Below, one piece after another: positions 31,890-40,864 of a stretch of 64,000 bases of DNA; position 1 is the stretch's first letter, and each line of letters starts with the position of its first letter. Under the pieces are notes generated by a model that was not told where the DNA came from, searched no databases, and saw only the letters and a list, made by a program, of their open reading frames with translations. The stretch is taken from assembly GCF_002258785.1 (NCBI RefSeq), contig NZ_NOYI01000027.1, positions 124,001 to 188,000 of the forward strand, given 5' to 3'. The DNA comes from Rhodococcus sp. 06-235-1A. Lineage in GTDB: Bacteria; Actinomycetota; Actinomycetes; Mycobacteriales; Mycobacteriaceae. The translations under genes and the position numbers were made by a program.

Positions 31890-32542
31890 TTGTCGTCTCC
31901 CTTCGTGTCGTCGGTGCTGTGGTCCTCTGTGCTGCGGTCGTCGGGGCGGCTGTCGTCCTTCTCTGCCGTATCGAGACCGTCGAGCCCGCGGAGTTGGGGG
32001 TTGTCGTCGTCGTTGTCGAAGTCGCCGTCGTGCAGATCCTCGTAGCACTCGAGGTCTTCGAGGTTCCTGATCTCCTCGAGGGGAATCGGGTTGCCCTTCG
32101 AGTCGAATGCATCGCCGCCGAAGCTCGGCTCGCCCGTCACCGGGTCGTCGGAGCGGTCGCGGTCGGGTGCCTCGGCCATCGACCGGCGTTTGGAGACCTT
32201 GGTGTCCTCGGGGTCGTTCTCGACGTCGTCCTTGGTGTTGAGCGTGAACGAGCGATAGGCGAGTGCGAGGACGAAGGCCGCGATGCCCATGGTGATGACG
32301 ATCGCCGTCAGGATCATCGCCTGCGCCAACGGATCGGCCATGCTTTGGCTCAGCGAGTTGTCCCGGCCCACGATGGGCGGCGTACCGGCCGGCCCACCGA
32401 CGGTGAGCAGCAACAGATTGACGCCGTTGCCGAACAGCAGGAGGCCGAGCAGCATCTTGGTGATGCTGCGTTCGAGCAGCAGGTAGACACCGGCGGCGAC
32501 GAGAACACCGACGATGACGAGCATTCCGAGATCAGCGGTCAT
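31886..32542 (-). CDS. mrpC: Mrp-type cation/proton antiporter subunit C with long acidic tail
   Basis: A 218-residue protein. Residues 1-100 are a NuoK-like three-helix MnhC core (LLLERSITKMLLGLLLFGNGVNLLLLTVGG, DPLAQAMILTAIVITMGIAAFVLALAYR). Residues about 103-218 form a hydrophilic, strongly acidic tail (FDNDDDNPQL, ending DRSTEDHSTDDTKGDDK) that roughly doubles the usual subunit length. The tail has no recognised domain and is probably disordered and cytoplasmic. It overlaps mrpA and mrpD by 4 bp. Confidence 0.92.
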   Translation of the reverse strand: MTADLGMLVIVGVLVAAGVYLLLERSITKMLLGLLLFGNGVNLLLLTVGGPAGTPPIVGRDNSLSQSMADPLAQAMILTAIVITMGIAAFVLALAYRSFTLNTKDDVENDPEDTKVSKRRSMAEAPDRDRSDDPVTGEPSFGGDAFDSKGNPIPLEEIRNLEDLECYEDLHDGDFDNDDDNPQLRGLDGLDTAEKDDSRPDDRSTEDHSTDDTKGDDK

Positions 32543-35403
32543 GGGGCGCTCACTCGGCCTTGGCTCTGCATTTCCACCTGTGCGTCGAGACGCGCTCCGA
32601 GGCTTCGGAGCACATCGAGTACCAACCCGACCACGATGAGATAGACACCGAGGTCGAAGAACAATGCGGTGACGAGCTTGATGTCACCGAGAATCGGCAG
32701 TGTCACTTCCAACGTCGCCGAGGACAGCGCAGGCGCGCCGAGGAACATCGACGCCACCGCGGTGCCGGCCGCGAAGATCAACCCGAGACCGAGGATCTTT
32801 CCGGCATCGATCGGCACTGCCTCGCCGAGCTCGTAGCGGCCACCCGCGAGATACCGCAGCACCAACGCCAAACCGGCCGTGAGGCCGCCGGCGAAACCGC
32901 CGCCGGGGGCGTTGTGGCCGGAGAAGAAGAAGTAGATCGAGAGCACCATGATGGTCGGGAAGATCAACCGCGTGGTGACCTCGAGGATCAACGAGCGATG
33001 CCGGGGATCGATCAGATCACCGCCGAGCAGCCACGTCGTCTCCGCCGCGAAGTTCCCATCCGAGGACGAGGCGGAAGCATTCGATGCGGGGGCGTCGGAC
33101 ACCCGCGGAGCGCTGCCGAACCGGCGGTTGCGGAAGACCAGGCTGGCCACGCCCGTGGCCGCGACGAGGAGGACACAGATCTCGCCGAGGGTGTCCCAGG
33201 CGCGGATGTCCACGAGGAGAACGTTGACGATGTTCTTGCCGTCGCCGAGTTCGTACGCCGCCTCGGGGAACTGCAACGACACCGGTGCGGCGCTGCGGGC
33301 GTTCATCGCGAATGCGCCCAACGCACTGACCGTGGCGCCGACGGCCACGGCGAGTGCGGCACGCGGTCCGCGAGATCCGGCCGATCCCCGGTCGTCGACC
33401 TCGGCCGGGAGCTTGCGCAGCACCAGCACGAACACCACGAGGGTCAGCGTTTCGACGAGGAACTGTGTCAGCGCCAGGTCCGGTGCGCCGTGGATGGCGA
33501 AGATGACGCCGCAGCCGTAGCCGGTGAGTCCGACGAGGATGACGCTGGCCAGGCGGTTACGCATGACGGTCGCGCCGAGGCCGCCTGCGATCATGATCAC
33601 CCCGATGACCAGCTGCAGTGGGGTGTTCCACAGGGTGTAGTCCAGATCCGGCTTCTGCCCGACGATCAGCACGATGATCGGCAACAGCACCAGTGTCAAC
33701 AGGATCGTGCCCTGGGTGAGGGGGAGAGAACCGCGCTGCGTGGTGCCGGTGAGGCGAATGGACAGGGTGTCCATGGACTTGAGCACGTTGTCGTAGATGC
33801 GGTCTGCGTTGCCGAGCGGGGGGTGCTCGAACTTGAGCCGGTTGACCACGCGGTGGGCGATGAACAACCCGACACCGCCGGTGACGACGACGACCGTCAG
33901 AGCGAGCGGCAGGTTGAAGCCGTGCCACAGTGCCAGGTGGTAGGGCTCCTGGCCGTAGGACGGCAAGGTGCGTGCGTACGGACTGACGATGCGGTCGACG
34001 ATCGAGGAGGCGAACCCGGCGATCAACCCGAGTACTGCCAGGAATGCGGGGGCAGCCAGGAACAGAGCGGACGGTGCGTGCATTGCTCGCACCGACGGGC
34101 TCGGACGCTTGAGCTGCTTGCGCGCGAACGCGCCCCAGACGAACCGGATGCTGTAGGTAACCGTCAGGATCGAGCCGATGACCAGCCCCGCGACGACGAA
34201 TGCCGCGACCGTGGGGTTCAGCGTCGGCGTGCTGATCACAGCCGACAGTGCCGTTTCCTTGCCGACGAACCCCAGCAGCGGTGGTAGGCCCGCCATGCTC
34301 GCAGCGGCGAGCGCGGCGATGGCGGCCAGCCACGGGGCCTTCTTGCCCAGGTGGGCGAGCTTGCGGATGTCGCGGGTGCCGGTGGTGTGGTCCACGACGC
34401 CGACGACCATGAACAGAGTTGCCTTGAACATCGCGTGCGCGATCACCATCGTGAGGCCGGCGAGCATGGCCTTCTCGGAGCCGATTCCGACCAACACCAT
34501 CAGGAAGCCGAGCTGGCTGACGGTGCCGAACGCAAGGATCAGTTTGAGGTCGAACGCGCGCAGCGCTCGCCATCCGGCCAGGATCATCGACAGCAGCCCG
34601 AGGGTGATCACGGTCGCGCGCCACGGACCGGAATCGGCGAAACCGGGTGCCAACCGCGCCACCAGGTAGATGCCTGCTTTCACCATCGCCGCGGCATGGA
34701 GGTAACCACTGACCGGCGTCGGTGCGGCCATGGCCCCGGGGAGCCAGAAGTGCAGCGGCACGATGGCCGACTTGCTCAGTGCGCCGATGAGGACCAGGAC
34801 GATCGCGACACCGGGCAACCAGCCGCCCGGCGCGTTCGCGACCAGCTCGGAGAGGTTGTAGGTGCCGGACACCTGCCCGAGGATGATGATGCCGACCAGC
34901 ATCGCCAGGCCGCCTGCGGTGGTGACGAGCAGAGCCTGGGTGGCTGCTCGCCTGCTCGAGGCACGCTCGGCGTAGTGGCCGACGAGCAGGAACGACAGAA
35001 CCGTCGTGATTTCCCAGAAGATGTAGAGCACGAGCATGTTGTCGCTGGTGATGAGGCCGAACATCGCGCCGGAGAAAGCGACCATCTCGGCGGCGAACAG
35101 CCCGAGGCGCGGCTCGTCGTCCTCGAAGTAACGGGCGCAGTACAGCAGAATCAACGCGCCGATGCCCAACACCAACAGCGACATGATGGCGGCGAGGGAG
35201 TCGAACCGCATGTCGATGTTCATCGACAGGCCCGGGACCCATTCGATGCTCAACTTCTGCTCGGTGTTCCAGTTACCGAACACCCAGACCAGGCTCAGTA
35301 ACGGGACGAGGGCCAGCGGGAAGAAAGCGTTACGCCCCCACCACCGGACGAGGAGCGGCGCAAGTAGCGCAGCCGCGGCATGCGCAAGAAGAATGGCGAG
35401 CAA
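32539..35403 (-). CDS. mrpA: Mrp-type cation/proton antiporter subunit A (MrpA-MrpB fusion)
   Basis: A 954-residue first gene of the operon. A NuoL-like N-terminal part (GHYAERASSRRAATQALLVTTAGGLAMLVG, SKSAIVPLHFWLPGAMAAPTPVSGYLHAAAMVKAGIYLVARL) is followed by a DUF4040/MbhE-like region. The C-terminal MnhB domain contains TIMVLSIYFFFSGHNAPGGGFAGGLTAGLALVLRYLAGG. A separate mrpB is therefore not needed, and the operon is A(B)-C-D-E-F-G. It provides Na+/H+ exchange for pH and salt homeostasis. The operon interrupts the order seen in M. tuberculosis between the Rv0433 and Rv0435c homologues. The 234 bp upstream (35404-35637) contain no recognisable gene. Confidence 0.95.
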   Translation of the reverse strand: MLAILLAHAAAALLAPLLVRWWGRNAFFPLALVPLLSLVWVFGNWNTEQKLSIEWVPGLSMNIDMRFDSLAAIMSLLVLGIGALILLYCARYFEDDEPRLGLFAAEMVAFSGAMFGLITSDNMLVLYIFWEITTVLSFLLVGHYAERASSRRAATQALLVTTAGGLAMLVGIIILGQVSGTYNLSELVANAPGGWLPGVAIVLVLIGALSKSAIVPLHFWLPGAMAAPTPVSGYLHAAAMVKAGIYLVARLAPGFADSGPWRATVITLGLLSMILAGWRALRAFDLKLILAFGTVSQLGFLMVLVGIGSEKAMLAGLTMVIAHAMFKATLFMVVGVVDHTTGTRDIRKLAHLGKKAPWLAAIAALAAASMAGLPPLLGFVGKETALSAVISTPTLNPTVAAFVVAGLVIGSILTVTYSIRFVWGAFARKQLKRPSPSVRAMHAPSALFLAAPAFLAVLGLIAGFASSIVDRIVSPYARTLPSYGQEPYHLALWHGFNLPLALTVVVVTGGVGLFIAHRVVNRLKFEHPPLGNADRIYDNVLKSMDTLSIRLTGTTQRGSLPLTQGTILLTLVLLPIIVLIVGQKPDLDYTLWNTPLQLVIGVIMIAGGLGATVMRNRLASVILVGLTGYGCGVIFAIHGAPDLALTQFLVETLTLVVFVLVLRKLPAEVDDRGSAGSRGPRAALAVAVGATVSALGAFAMNARSAAPVSLQFPEAAYELGDGKNIVNVLLVDIRAWDTLGEICVLLVAATGVASLVFRNRRFGSAPRVSDAPASNASASSSDGNFAAETTWLLGGDLIDPRHRSLILEVTTRLIFPTIMVLSIYFFFSGHNAPGGGFAGGLTAGLALVLRYLAGGRYELGEAVPIDAGKILGLGLIFAAGTAVASMFLGAPALSSATLEVTLPILGDIKLVTALFFDLGVYLIVVGLVLDVLRSLGARLDAQVEMQSQGRVSAP

Positions 35404-35637
35404 AAATCACTCCGTCGTCTCGGTCGCATCGGCGGCGAGGCCGAGGCGGTGGTCGTAGGGCGGCGATGAGTAGGGTCTGGAAATCCGTGTGAAATTCGAT
35501 GTGTGTCTTTGTGAAATAACGAAGCGGCTCCCGAACGGCAGCGCGCTAGTTGTCGAGTTCCATCCTACTTTGCGAGGTCGGCGGCGTGCCAAGCGGTACA
35601 AAACGGTCGAAGCGGGTCAGTGAGAGGGGGCGCGTCG

Positions 35638-36048
35638 GTGAGCAATCCGAGACTCATTCGGACTGCCGGATTGGCCTACGTTCGGGATCGTCGAATGATC
35701 CAGACGCGATCGGTCGGCAAGTCCGCGTTCTACATGGCGGGCGGCAAGATCGACCCCGGTGAGACCGCCGAACAGGCACTGCACCGGGAGATCAGGGAAG
35801 AACTGGACGCCGCGGTGATCGGTGCCCGGCTCCTCGGGGTATTCGAGTGCGAGGCATGGGGGCACCCGGCGGGGACGCCGCTCGAGATCACCTGTTTCCT
35901 GGCCGATCTGTCCGGTGATCCCAGGCCGACCAGCGAGATCGCCGAGATCGCATACTTCACCCGCGACGAGTACGCCGCGATGCCCGACGTCGCTCCGGGG
36001 TCGCTGATGGTGTTCGAGCGAATGAAAGCGCTCGATTTGATCGATTGA
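35638..36048 (+). CDS. Nudix hydrolase
   Basis: A 136-residue single-domain Nudix protein. The Nudix box is GKIDPGETAEQALHREIREELDA (residues about 35-57), with the GxxxxxE and REIREE residues intact. The GTG at 35638 follows an AGAGGGGG site at proper distance. An upstream in-frame GTG at 35620 has no such site. Substrate cannot be predicted. It is followed 61 bp later by the PEP mutase-like gene, with a strong palindrome in between. Confidence 0.87.
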   Translation: MSNPRLIRTAGLAYVRDRRMIQTRSVGKSAFYMAGGKIDPGETAEQALHREIREELDAAVIGARLLGVFECEAWGHPAGTPLEITCFLADLSGDPRPTSEIAEIAYFTRDEYAAMPDVAPGSLMVFERMKALDLID

Positions 36049-36060
36049 AGCGCGTATGTT

Positions 36061-36095
36061 GGTGACGGGAGAACGTACGTTCTCTTCCGGTCACC
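36061..36095. promoter_or_regulatory. 16-bp perfect palindrome with outer arms, operator candidate
   Basis: GAGAACGTACGTTCTC (36069-36084) is a perfect palindrome. It is flanked by GGTGAC (36061-36066) and GTCACC (36090-36095), which extend the dyad imperfectly. It lies 26 bp before the ATG of the PEP mutase-like gene and after the Nudix stop. The form (about 16 bp, alternating ACGT centre) resembles TetR-type operators, but the cognate regulator is unknown. Confidence 0.6.
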
Positions 36096-36109
36096 GCGAA
36101 GGAGTCTTC

Positions 36110-36862
36110 ATGACGAACCTGTCCCAGAAAGCCACCACCCTGCTCGAACTGCACAAGCCGGGAAACCCGGTCGTACTACCGACCGTGTGGGACGCCTGGT
36201 CCGCCAACCTGGCCGTCTCCGCAGGCTTCACTGCGCTGACCGTCGGTAGCCACCCCGTCTCTGACTCCATCGGCAAGCCGGACAACGAAGGCATCACCTT
36301 CGACGAACTGCTGGCCCGCATCTCCCAGATCTCCGGAGCCGTCGACGCACCGCTCTCGGTCGACATCGAATCCGGCTACGGCGAGGACCCCAAGCGCTTG
36401 ATCGACGGGCTCATCTCGGCTGGAGCCGTCGGCCTCAACATCGAGGACACCGTGCACAGCGAGGGTGGACGCCTCCGCGAAGCACAGGAGCACGCCGACT
36501 TCGTCGGAGCACTGCGCGCAGCATCCGACGCCACCGACGTCCACGTGGTCATCAATGCCCGCACCGACCTGTTCGTCAAGGCGATCGGCGACGAGAACGA
36601 TCGCGTCGACCGCGCCATCGCGCGGCTCGAGCTCTGCGCCGCAGCCGGAGCCGACTCGCTGTACCCCGTCGGCTTCCACAACGACGCCGATTACAAGCGT
36701 CTCGCCGAGGAGCTCCCACTGCCGATCAACGCCATCGCGAACCCGGCCGAGGGCGACCTGTCGCACTTCGCGTCCCTCGGTGTCGGACGCATCAGCTTCG
36801 GCCCGATCTTCCAGATGGTGCTCGCCAAGCGCGCCGAAGAGGTCCTCGCGCGCTGGAAGTGA
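36110..36862 (+). CDS. Isocitrate lyase/PEP mutase family protein
   Basis: A 250-residue TIM-barrel. PTVWDAWSANLAVSAGFTALTVGSHPVSDSIGKPDNEGI, PLSVDIESGYGEDP, GLNIEDTVHSEGGRLRE and VVINARTDLF fit the ICL/PEPM superfamily (carboxyvinyl-carboxyphosphonate mutase-like). The metal-binding Asp/Glu (DIESGYG, NIEDT) are conserved. The usual ICL catalytic KKCGH motif is absent, as expected for the short PEPM-like subgroup. It probably cleaves or rearranges a small 2-oxo acid or methylisocitrate-like substrate. ATG at 36110 has AAGGAG. Followed by a double hairpin before the convergent AAA ATPase gene. Confidence 0.85.
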   Translation: MTNLSQKATTLLELHKPGNPVVLPTVWDAWSANLAVSAGFTALTVGSHPVSDSIGKPDNEGITFDELLARISQISGAVDAPLSVDIESGYGEDPKRLIDGLISAGAVGLNIEDTVHSEGGRLREAQEHADFVGALRAASDATDVHVVINARTDLFVKAIGDENDRVDRAIARLELCAAAGADSLYPVGFHNDADYKRLAEELPLPINAIANPAEGDLSHFASLGVGRISFGPIFQMVLAKRAEEVLARWK

Positions 36863-36864
36863 GA

Positions 36865-36915
36865 GCGGCTTCGCCGCACGTGCACAGAACTTCGTAGCCT
36901 GCTACGAGTTTCCGT
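36865..36915. terminator. Double hairpin between convergent genes; member of a two-copy palindrome family
   Basis: A small GC hairpin, GCGGC-TTC-GCCGC (36865-36877), is followed by a larger dyad, AACTTCGTAG-CCTG-CTACGAGTT (36888-36910). The second part, with flanking TTCCG, is nearly identical to the dyad at 41786-41821. It lies between two convergent stops, so a bidirectional terminator is the simplest role. No U-tract follows. Confidence 0.65.
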
Positions 36916-39093
36916 TCACGACCCGTAAGCCCGCAGATGCGCCACCTGCTCGGGATCGAGTGACGGCTTCACCGTCGCCCGAGCGGTGGCGACATCGGCG
37001 GCGGTGACGTCGGCGGCATCCATCGACCGACGCATCGCCGTCAACGCGGCCTCGCGAAGCAGTGCCGCGCAGTCGGCTGCGGAGTAGCCGTCGAGATCGC
37101 GGGCGAGTGCTTCCAGATCCACGTCCTCGGCGAGCGGAATGGACTTGCCCGACGCCTTCAGGATGTCCACGCGGGCATCGGAATCCGGCGGCGGCACGAA
37201 CACCAGGCGTTCGAGCCGGCCGGGGCGCAGTAGTGCCGGGTCGATCAGATCGGGTCGGTTGGTCGCCCCGAGTACGACGACGTCACGCAACGGTTCGACG
37301 CCGTCGAGTTCGGTCAGCAGCGCCGCGACGACCCGATCGCCGACGCCGGAATCCGAACTCTGACCGCGTCGGGGCACGAGCGCATCGACCTCGTCGAGGA
37401 AGATCAGCGAGGGTGCAGAGTCCCGGGCGCGCTGAAACAGTTCTCGCACAGCCCTTTCCGAGGAGCCGACCCACTTGTCCATCAGCTCGGCACCTTTGAC
37501 CGAGTGCACGCTCAGCTGCCCGGAGCTGGCCAGCGCCCGCACCAGAAACGTCTTGCCGCACCCGGGCGGACCGTAGAGCAGCACACCTCGCGGCGGCTCG
37601 ATTCCCAAGCGCGCGAACGAATCCGGGTGGCGAAGCGGCCACAGGACCGCCTCGGTGAGTGCTTGCTTGGTCTCCACCATGTCGCCGACATCCTCGAGCG
37701 TGAGGCTGCCGATCGCCAGCTCCTCGCTGCCCGATCGCGACAGCGGGCGGATCACCTGAAGGGCGCCCACCAGATCGTCCTGCGTCAACGAGGCCGCGGC
37801 CGAATCGTTCGATGCACGCGCCGCCGCCCGCAGCGCCGCCTCCCGCGTCAATGCGGCCAGGTCGGCGACCACGAAACCTGGTGTCCGTGAAGCTATCTCG
37901 CCCAGGTCGACGTCGCCCTGCGGAACCTTGCGCAGCAGATGCTCCAGCAGACCCTTGCGGCCTGCCGCATCGGGGAGGGTGAGAGTGAGCTCGCGATCGC
38001 ACAGGTCCTGACCGCGCAGTCTCGCATCGGTCGCCTCCGGATGGGCAGTCGTCGCGATCAGAGCCAGACCGGGAGTGTCGACGGCCCCGCGCAGCACATC
38101 GAGCACGAAGGTCGACGCCGGTTCGGGGTCGGAGGGCAGCAACGCGTCGACGTCGGTGATGAGCAGCACCCCGGAGCCGGCGAGTTCGTCCACTGCCGCG
38201 GTGACCCGATCGACCCGGGCCGACGCCTCGAGCGCACCGATCGACGGCCCGTCCAGCACGACGCATGCGCGTTCACCGATGACCGCGCGCGCCAACGTCG
38301 CCTTGCCCACCCCGCCCGGACCGGTGATCAACACCCCGAGATGTGGCGATGCACCGAGCGTGGCCAGCAGTTCCGATTCGTCCAGTGCCAGACGCAGCCA
38401 TTCGGTGAGTTTCGCCTGCTGAGCGCTCACTCCCACGAGATCTGCCACGCTCACTCGCGGGGCCGCAGCCTTCGGCGCGGGAATCGACGCTGCCTGCGGC
38501 TGTGCGGCGGTGACGGTTCCCGACCCCCACCCGACCGCCGAATTGGGCTGCACGCTCACCGGACCACCCGACGGTTCGACGGCCGAGACCGTCAGCAACT
38601 CGGTGGTCCACGCCACCCCGAAGGTCCTCGACAGCGCCTGCGTCGCAGAAGTCGTCGAGGTGCCGGGTCCGAGATCGCGGGGGAGTAGTGAGACCGTATC
38701 GCCCACCGTCAACACCTTGCCGAGCAACGCTTGGCGCAGGGTGGCGTCGGAAATGGAACCGGTGGCGAGCGACGAGCCTGTCACCGTGACGCTCCTTGCA
38801 CCGTAGACGGTGACGGGTCCAACTGCGACAGAGGCGTTTTCGCGAAGGCCGGTGTTGGACAGCGTCACGTCGTCCAGCAAGGCGGTGCCCTGAGGTGATC
38901 CATCGGGAGCCGCGGCGACGACGGCGGCCGTGCGTCGAGAACCTATGAGCGACAACGCATCCCACTCCCGCAGCCCCAGGGCTGCGAGAACTTCTGGATG
39001 AAGGCGCACAACGCCGCGCCTGGCATCGGCGGCCGAGGTGTTCAGGCGGGCAGTGAGAACGAGCTCAGGCGTCGTCGAGCGAGATTCGGTCAC
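36916..39093 (-). CDS. CDC48/p97-like tandem AAA ATPase (Rv0435c-like)
   Basis: A 725-residue protein. A double-psi beta-barrel N-domain (residues about 10-170) precedes two AAA modules. D1 has Walker A GPGGVGKAT (258-266), but its Walker B reads LLITDV (D314, V315), so the catalytic glutamate is missing. D2 is complete: GPPGCGKT (508-515), pore-loop KGAELMDKWVGSSERAVRELF, FLDEVDAL (D567, E568) and NRPDLIDPALLRPGRL. The architecture suggests hexameric unfolding activity driven mainly by D2. The gene is in the same place as M. tuberculosis Rv0435c, before pssA-psd, but on its own transcript start next to a 33-bp repeat. Confidence 0.92.
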   Translation of the reverse strand: MTESRSTTPELVLTARLNTSAADARRGVVRLHPEVLAALGLREWDALSLIGSRRTAAVVAAAPDGSPQGTALLDDVTLSNTGLRENASVAVGPVTVYGARSVTVTGSSLATGSISDATLRQALLGKVLTVGDTVSLLPRDLGPGTSTTSATQALSRTFGVAWTTELLTVSAVEPSGGPVSVQPNSAVGWGSGTVTAAQPQAASIPAPKAAAPRVSVADLVGVSAQQAKLTEWLRLALDESELLATLGASPHLGVLITGPGGVGKATLARAVIGERACVVLDGPSIGALEASARVDRVTAAVDELAGSGVLLITDVDALLPSDPEPASTFVLDVLRGAVDTPGLALIATTAHPEATDARLRGQDLCDRELTLTLPDAAGRKGLLEHLLRKVPQGDVDLGEIASRTPGFVVADLAALTREAALRAAARASNDSAAASLTQDDLVGALQVIRPLSRSGSEELAIGSLTLEDVGDMVETKQALTEAVLWPLRHPDSFARLGIEPPRGVLLYGPPGCGKTFLVRALASSGQLSVHSVKGAELMDKWVGSSERAVRELFQRARDSAPSLIFLDEVDALVPRRGQSSDSGVGDRVVAALLTELDGVEPLRDVVVLGATNRPDLIDPALLRPGRLERLVFVPPPDSDARVDILKASGKSIPLAEDVDLEALARDLDGYSAADCAALLREAALTAMRRSMDAADVTAADVATARATVKPSLDPEQVAHLRAYGS

Positions 39094-39103
39094 ACACCCA
39101 ACC

Positions 39104-39136
39104 TACTGGGGTCATTCCGCAGGCTCCACTCCCAAC
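39104..39136 (-). repeat. 33-bp dispersed repeat family, locus 2: single copy
   Basis: On the minus strand this reads GGGAGTGGAGCCTGCGGAAT followed by GACCCCAGT. It matches the core of the arrays at 25743 and 63401. It lies in the 58-bp spacer between the pssA stop and the start of the AAA ATPase gene, immediately upstream of that ATG at 39093. Confidence 0.9.
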
Positions 39137-39151
39137 ATTAGCTGCGAGGCA

Positions 39152-40006
39152 CTAACTACGAGGTCGGCGCAGTCCCAGTCGAGCCTGCGACCGCCGATTG
39201 TTACCCGGCGCGCGTCGGATGGCCCGTCGCTCGGCTCGCCGTTCGGCCGGTTTGGCGTCCCAGGTGTACGGGCGCGCGGCCGTCCAGCGCTGCGAACGCA
39301 CCGCGAACGGGATGTGCACCAGGTATGCCAGCACCAATCCCATGAGCAGAACGAGTGGGAAGGTGATGAGTGCGGCGGCGAGCAGAGCCACCAGAACCAG
39401 CAGGATCGCGGCCAGCCGCGGCGGCACCGAGACCGTCTTGAGGGCCAACGTGGGGATCCGGCTGACGATCAGGGCTGCGGTGAAGATCGACCACCCGGCG
39501 ACGACGTAGAACGACGCCCACCAGCCGTCGCCGAATTCCTCGAACGCGGCAATCGGGGCCAGCGCGATGAGTGCGCCGGCGGGTGCGGGAACCCCGGTGA
39601 AGAATTCGCGTGCGTACGCGGGGGTGTCGTCCTCGTCGAGCAAGGTGTTGAAGCGCGCCAGCCGGAGCACGATGCTCACGGCGTAGACCAGTGCGACGAT
39701 CCAACCGCCGCTGCTGCCCTCGAGCAGCGTCACGTACAGCACCAGTGCTGGTGCCACACCGAAGGAGATGGCGTCGGACAGCGAGTCCAGTTCGGCACCG
39801 ATCTTGCTGGTGGCGTCGAGCAGTCGAGCGATTCGCCCGTCCAACGCATCGAGAATTGCGGCGGCACCGATCATGGCCAGTGCGGTGCCGAGTTGGCCGT
39901 CGAGGGCGAACTTGACCGCGGACAGCCCTGAACACAGGGCCAGGATCGTGACGACGGACGGGAGGAGACGAATGGCAGCAGGCGGCTTGGCGCGTCTGGT
40001 GATCAT
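39152..40006 (-). CDS. pssA: CDP-diacylglycerol--serine O-phosphatidyltransferase
   Basis: A 284-residue membrane enzyme. The CDP-alcohol phosphotransferase signature is intact: ALDGRIARLLDATSKIGAELDSLSD, i.e. DGxxAR-x8-GxxxDxxxD. About seven helices follow. It makes phosphatidylserine from CDP-DAG and serine. The basic C-terminus (residues about 250-284, Arg-rich) is cytoplasmic. The ATG at 40006 lies 8 bp after the psd stop, and a long upstream frame is a shadow of psd. pssA and psd work in sequence for phosphatidylethanolamine. Confidence 0.93.
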   Translation of the reverse strand: MITRRAKPPAAIRLLPSVVTILALCSGLSAVKFALDGQLGTALAMIGAAAILDALDGRIARLLDATSKIGAELDSLSDAISFGVAPALVLYVTLLEGSSGGWIVALVYAVSIVLRLARFNTLLDEDDTPAYAREFFTGVPAPAGALIALAPIAAFEEFGDGWWASFYVVAGWSIFTAALIVSRIPTLALKTVSVPPRLAAILLVLVALLAAALITFPLVLLMGLVLAYLVHIPFAVRSQRWTAARPYTWDAKPAERRAERRAIRRAPGNNRRSQARLGLRRPRS

Positions 40007-40014
40007 GTCGGTCT

Positions 40015-40731
40015 CTACTGCGGAAGCTCGGCGAGGACCGTCTCGGCACCGACCGCGCGTTGGCCACGTTCGACCAGCAGCGTCGTGCCTGCGGGGAAGT
40101 AGGTGTCGACGCGTGAACCGAATCGGATCAGTCCATAGGTGTCGCCGATCGAGAGGGTATCGCCCACCTTGGCGTTGTTGATGATGCGTCGCGCGATCAG
40201 ACCGGCGATCTGCACGACGGCGACATCCTGACCCGAGGCGGTCCTGATGTGCATGCTGTTGCGTTCGTTGACTTCGCTGGCTTCGGCGAGATCGGCCGAT
40301 TTGAACTGGCCGCGGCGATGAACGACCTCCACCACTCGGCCGCCGACCGGAACACGCTGAACGTGCACGTCCAAGACCGACAGGAAGATGCTCACGCGCG
40401 GGACCGGCTCGGAGCCGAGATCGAGCTCGGCCGGCGGGACGGCGGTGTCGACGAGTGTGACCAGACCGTCGGCCGGGGCCACGACGACGCCGGGGCGGTT
40501 CGGCGGCACCCGTGATGGATGGCGGAAGAAGGTGGCACAGGCTCCGGCGGCGACGAGCCCGGCATTGCGAACCCACTTCGATCGGCGACCGAGCAGTGCG
40601 ACGGCGAGCGGACCGCCGACGAACGGCAGTCCTGCGGGGTGGAGCGGTGGAACCGTTTCACGGACCAGGTCGACGATGTGAGCCACTCCGGTGCGGGGCG
40701 GTTGATCAATCGGGGCGGGACGGCGTGCCAC
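40015..40731 (-). CDS. psd: Phosphatidylserine decarboxylase
   Basis: A 238-residue PSD-A type (archaetidylserine-like, short) decarboxylase. [28 protein letters not shown] and [21 protein letters not shown] are typical. The self-cleavage and pyruvoyl-forming site is the FGSRVD segment near residue 205 (Gly-Ser). It converts phosphatidylserine to phosphatidylethanolamine at the membrane. GTG start with GAGGAG 5 nt upstream. It leads the psd-pssA operon, as Rv0437c-Rv0436c. Confidence 0.93.
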   Translation of the reverse strand: MARRPAPIDQPPRTGVAHIVDLVRETVPPLHPAGLPFVGGPLAVALLGRRSKWVRNAGLVAAGACATFFRHPSRVPPNRPGVVVAPADGLVTLVDTAVPPAELDLGSEPVPRVSIFLSVLDVHVQRVPVGGRVVEVVHRRGQFKSADLAEASEVNERNSMHIRTASGQDVAVVQIAGLIARRIINNAKVGDTLSIGDTYGLIRFGSRVDTYFPAGTTLLVERGQRAVGAETVLAELPQ

Positions 40732-40864
40732 GGTCTCCTCTAACTATTCGTCGGACAGGTGTTGGCAGGTCGTGGTGCTGGAGCAGTCGAGGCGCGGACG
40801 CACGACTGCCGAGGCCCTCACAGCGTACGTGAGGTGCCCCGGCAGTCGGGAAGTGCAAGTGCGA

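Noticed and set aside
35404-35637. Small gene or RNA upstream of mrpA
   Set aside because: No ribosome-binding-site-supported frame and no recognisable RNA structure. It is most likely the divergent promoter region of mrpA and the Nudix gene.
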